Source: Gammaproteobacteria bacterium
GTDB lineage: Bacteria; Pseudomonadota; Gammaproteobacteria; Eutrophobiales; Eutrophobiaceae
Reading direction: 5' to 3'
Assembly (NCBI GenBank): GCA_030829985.1
Contig: JAURNW010000035.1
Coordinates: 68,091-132,090 of the forward strand
Length of the DNA stretch: 64,000 nucleotides
In this document: in pieces, positions 62,703 through 64,000 of the stretch
Layout of the letters: each line of letters begins with the position of its first letter
Position numbering within the stretch: the first letter of the stretch is position 1
Program-made: the position numbers and the translations under genes
Notes under the pieces: generated by a model
Told to the model about the DNA's origin: nothing
The model's input: only the letters and a program-made list of their open reading frames with translations
The model's database searches: none

Positions 62703-64000
62703 TGGTCCGGTTACTAATCGTCGATTTAGTCGACGCGTTGTCAGAAAGGCAGTGCTTATATCGGTATGCGTAATTGTGATTTTATTTGTTGTGGGCGGAG
62801 GCTGGAGATTGTTTTTAAACATATCCGCTAACAATGAAGAAGAAGCGCTTGAGGAACAGAATGCAATGGCACGAAGTGTAGCGGTCACTGTTGAAAAAAA
62901 TCTGGCACAAACCAAAGCAAAATTATCTGCTTTGGCTAAAGACGTACAAACCATCGAATTGTTTGAACAGGGCGCAGATGATTCGACATTAAAAGCTGTT
63001 GCCAAAGAAAAACAAGCCGGATTTGAGCAAGCTTTGAAGTTACGCTACATAAAACCTGGCTCATATAAGTTAGATGATGGTGAGTTTCCCCCATTAAGTT
63101 ATGCTTCTTCGGCGATGTTGAAAAAAGCAGAGACAACCAGTCAAATTAATACAGAAGTTCATTTATTTGGGGCTGATGACCAACATGTCGTTATGATTGA
63201 ACGTGTTGTTAATAATGCTTATCAATTGATAGGACTGCTGCACCTGAGTCTGAATGTCGCATTACTTGGTGATCTAATGCAAGGACAGGAGTTGAAAGAG
63301 GGGTATGCTGAACTTGCTCAACGGACAGGCGGCAGCGCATTAACCTTGGCAAAACTAGGTAACCCAAACCAAAGACAAGGCGAAGCTGTTACTGTCAGCG
63401 TTAATGACACGCGTTGGGTTATTGCTTATTGGTCGGGAGAATCATTCCTTCCTGTGGAGGAAGAGATGGTTTCTTCCGGATTACCGATACTGTTAATTGT
63501 TCTGCTTATATTAATTGTTTGTGGCGGTTTGTATTTTGTCTATCTAAAGAGAGGGGGTTCATCCTCGTCAGATGAGGAGGATGATTTAATTACCTATGAA
63601 GGTGCAGTACGCGCTATTTCAGAAGGCGCACATGCGGGCGTTGAGCAATTAATTCCGCACCTGCCAAAAGCGGATAGAATTACGGCAAATCTTAAGCCCT
63701 TGTCACAGGGACTCTCGACTGATGATGCTACGATGATTGCAGTACCGCCGAGTGAGCCTGAACCAAAACTACAGAAAAAAACCGAAGCAAAAAATAATGA
63801 TGTTGCACCGGCACCGGCACCAGAAATCGCTAGCAGTGAAATAAAGCAAACGGAGATTGCGCCCGTAATTTTTCGCGCCTATGACATTCGTGGCGTAGTT
63901 GGTGAGTCACTAACCGAAGCTGCTGTTTATGAAATTGCTAAGGCTATAGGCACGATCGCTGATGAGCGTAACCAAAGAACTATTGTTGTTGCGCGAGATG
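62695..64000 (+). CDS. algC: Phosphomannomutase/phosphoglucomutase with N-terminal membrane domain, cut by window end
   Basis: Starts at the ATG at 62695, overlapping dut, and is open to the window edge (about 435 residues visible). The first ~400 residues are not catalytic: a membrane helix ([21 protein letters not shown]), a predicted extracytoplasmic region with coiled-coil ([20 protein letters not shown]), a second helix ([22 protein letters not shown]) and a Ser/Asp- and Pro-rich linker. The mutase domain begins at [20 protein letters not shown], the conserved PMM/PGM start. The membrane-tethered form is known in several gammaproteobacteria, where AlgC supplies LPS and polysaccharide sugars. 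The catalytic Ser lies beyond the window. Confidence 0.88.
   Translation, partial: MVDGPVTNRRFSRRVVRKAVLISVCVIVILFVVGGGWRLFLNISANNEEEALEEQNAMARSVAVTVEKNLAQTKAKLSALAKDVQTIELFEQGADDSTLKAVAKEKQAGFEQALKLRYIKPGSYKLDDGEFPPLSYASSAMLKKAETTSQINTEVHLFGADDQHVVMIERVVNNAYQLIGLLHLSLNVALLGDLMQGQELKEGYAELAQRTGGSALTLAKLGNPNQRQGEAVTVSVNDTRWVIAYWSGESFLPVEEEMVSSGLPILLIVLLILIVCGGLYFVYLKRGGSSSSDEEDDLITYEGAVRAISEGAHAGVEQLIPHLPKADRITANLKPLSQGLSTDDATMIAVPPSEPEPKLQKKTEAKNNDVAPAPAPEIASSEIKQTEIAPVIFRAYDIRGVVGESLTEAAVYEIAKAIGTIADERNQRTIVVARD

Overview
The window is one continuous, AT-rich, gene-dense stretch of a gammaproteobacterial chromosome that includes the replication-origin region. The evidence is gene order: mnmE-yidC-yidD-rnpA-rpmH facing away from dnaA-dnaN-recF-gyrB; ftsY-ftsE-ftsX-rpoH beside rsmD-coaD; and mutM ... 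rpmG-rpmB-radC facing coaBC-dut-algC. These are typical gammaproteobacterial neighbourhoods. An aa3-type cytochrome c oxidase operon with heme A synthesis shows an aerobic respirer. LPS genes show a Gram-negative envelope. No rRNA, tRNA, CRISPR array or complete insertion sequence was found.

Layout. 1-7.3 kb is an LPS/cell-surface glycan cluster: GT4, GT2, an O-antigen ligase/polymerase and two GT9 genes on the plus strand, converging on a GT9, a GT2-like protein and a DUF6165 gene that lie downstream of mnmE. 7.3-17.4 kb is the origin block, with DnaA boxes on both sides of dnaA and two parS-like sites inside recF. 17.5-22.1 kb holds a comF broken by an in-frame stop and a bioB-bioF-bioC-bioD operon behind a BirA-type operator; bioH is absent. 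22.4-30.6 kb is the cytochrome oxidase operon with its assembly factors. 30.6-40.6 kb is a mixed accessory region: exported MsrB and MsrA, a methyltransferase, a CHAD protein with a Na/phosphate symporter, FecR-like, MEKHLA, glycine-zipper, dienelactone-hydrolase-like, Lys/Ala-rich and STAS-like proteins, and a frameshifted gene. 40.9-48.6 kb is rpoH-ftsX-ftsE-ftsY, two M16 peptidases, rsmD and coaD. 48.6-59.6 kb holds gamma-glutamyltransferase, a sulfatase-modifying-factor-like protein, mutM, a Na,K-ATPase-like P-type pump and a Gld-type ABC operon. 59.7-64 kb is rpmG-rpmB-radC and coaBC-dut-algC, the last cut by the window edge.

The most informative non-coding signals are: (a) a 126-bp palindrome with 9-bp terminal inverted repeats and 5-bp flanking direct repeats, sitting in frame inside the signal peptide of the second M16 peptidase; (b) a perfect CIRCE element between a candidate promoter and rpoH; (c) three copies of TTGATCTRRCGCAA, an FNR/Anr-like sequence, each upstream of an accessory gene; (d) two parS-like sites in recF; (e) a BirA operator at bioB. 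I see no clear wholly new multi-gene system. The palindromic element and the candidate FNR-like regulon are the best leads.
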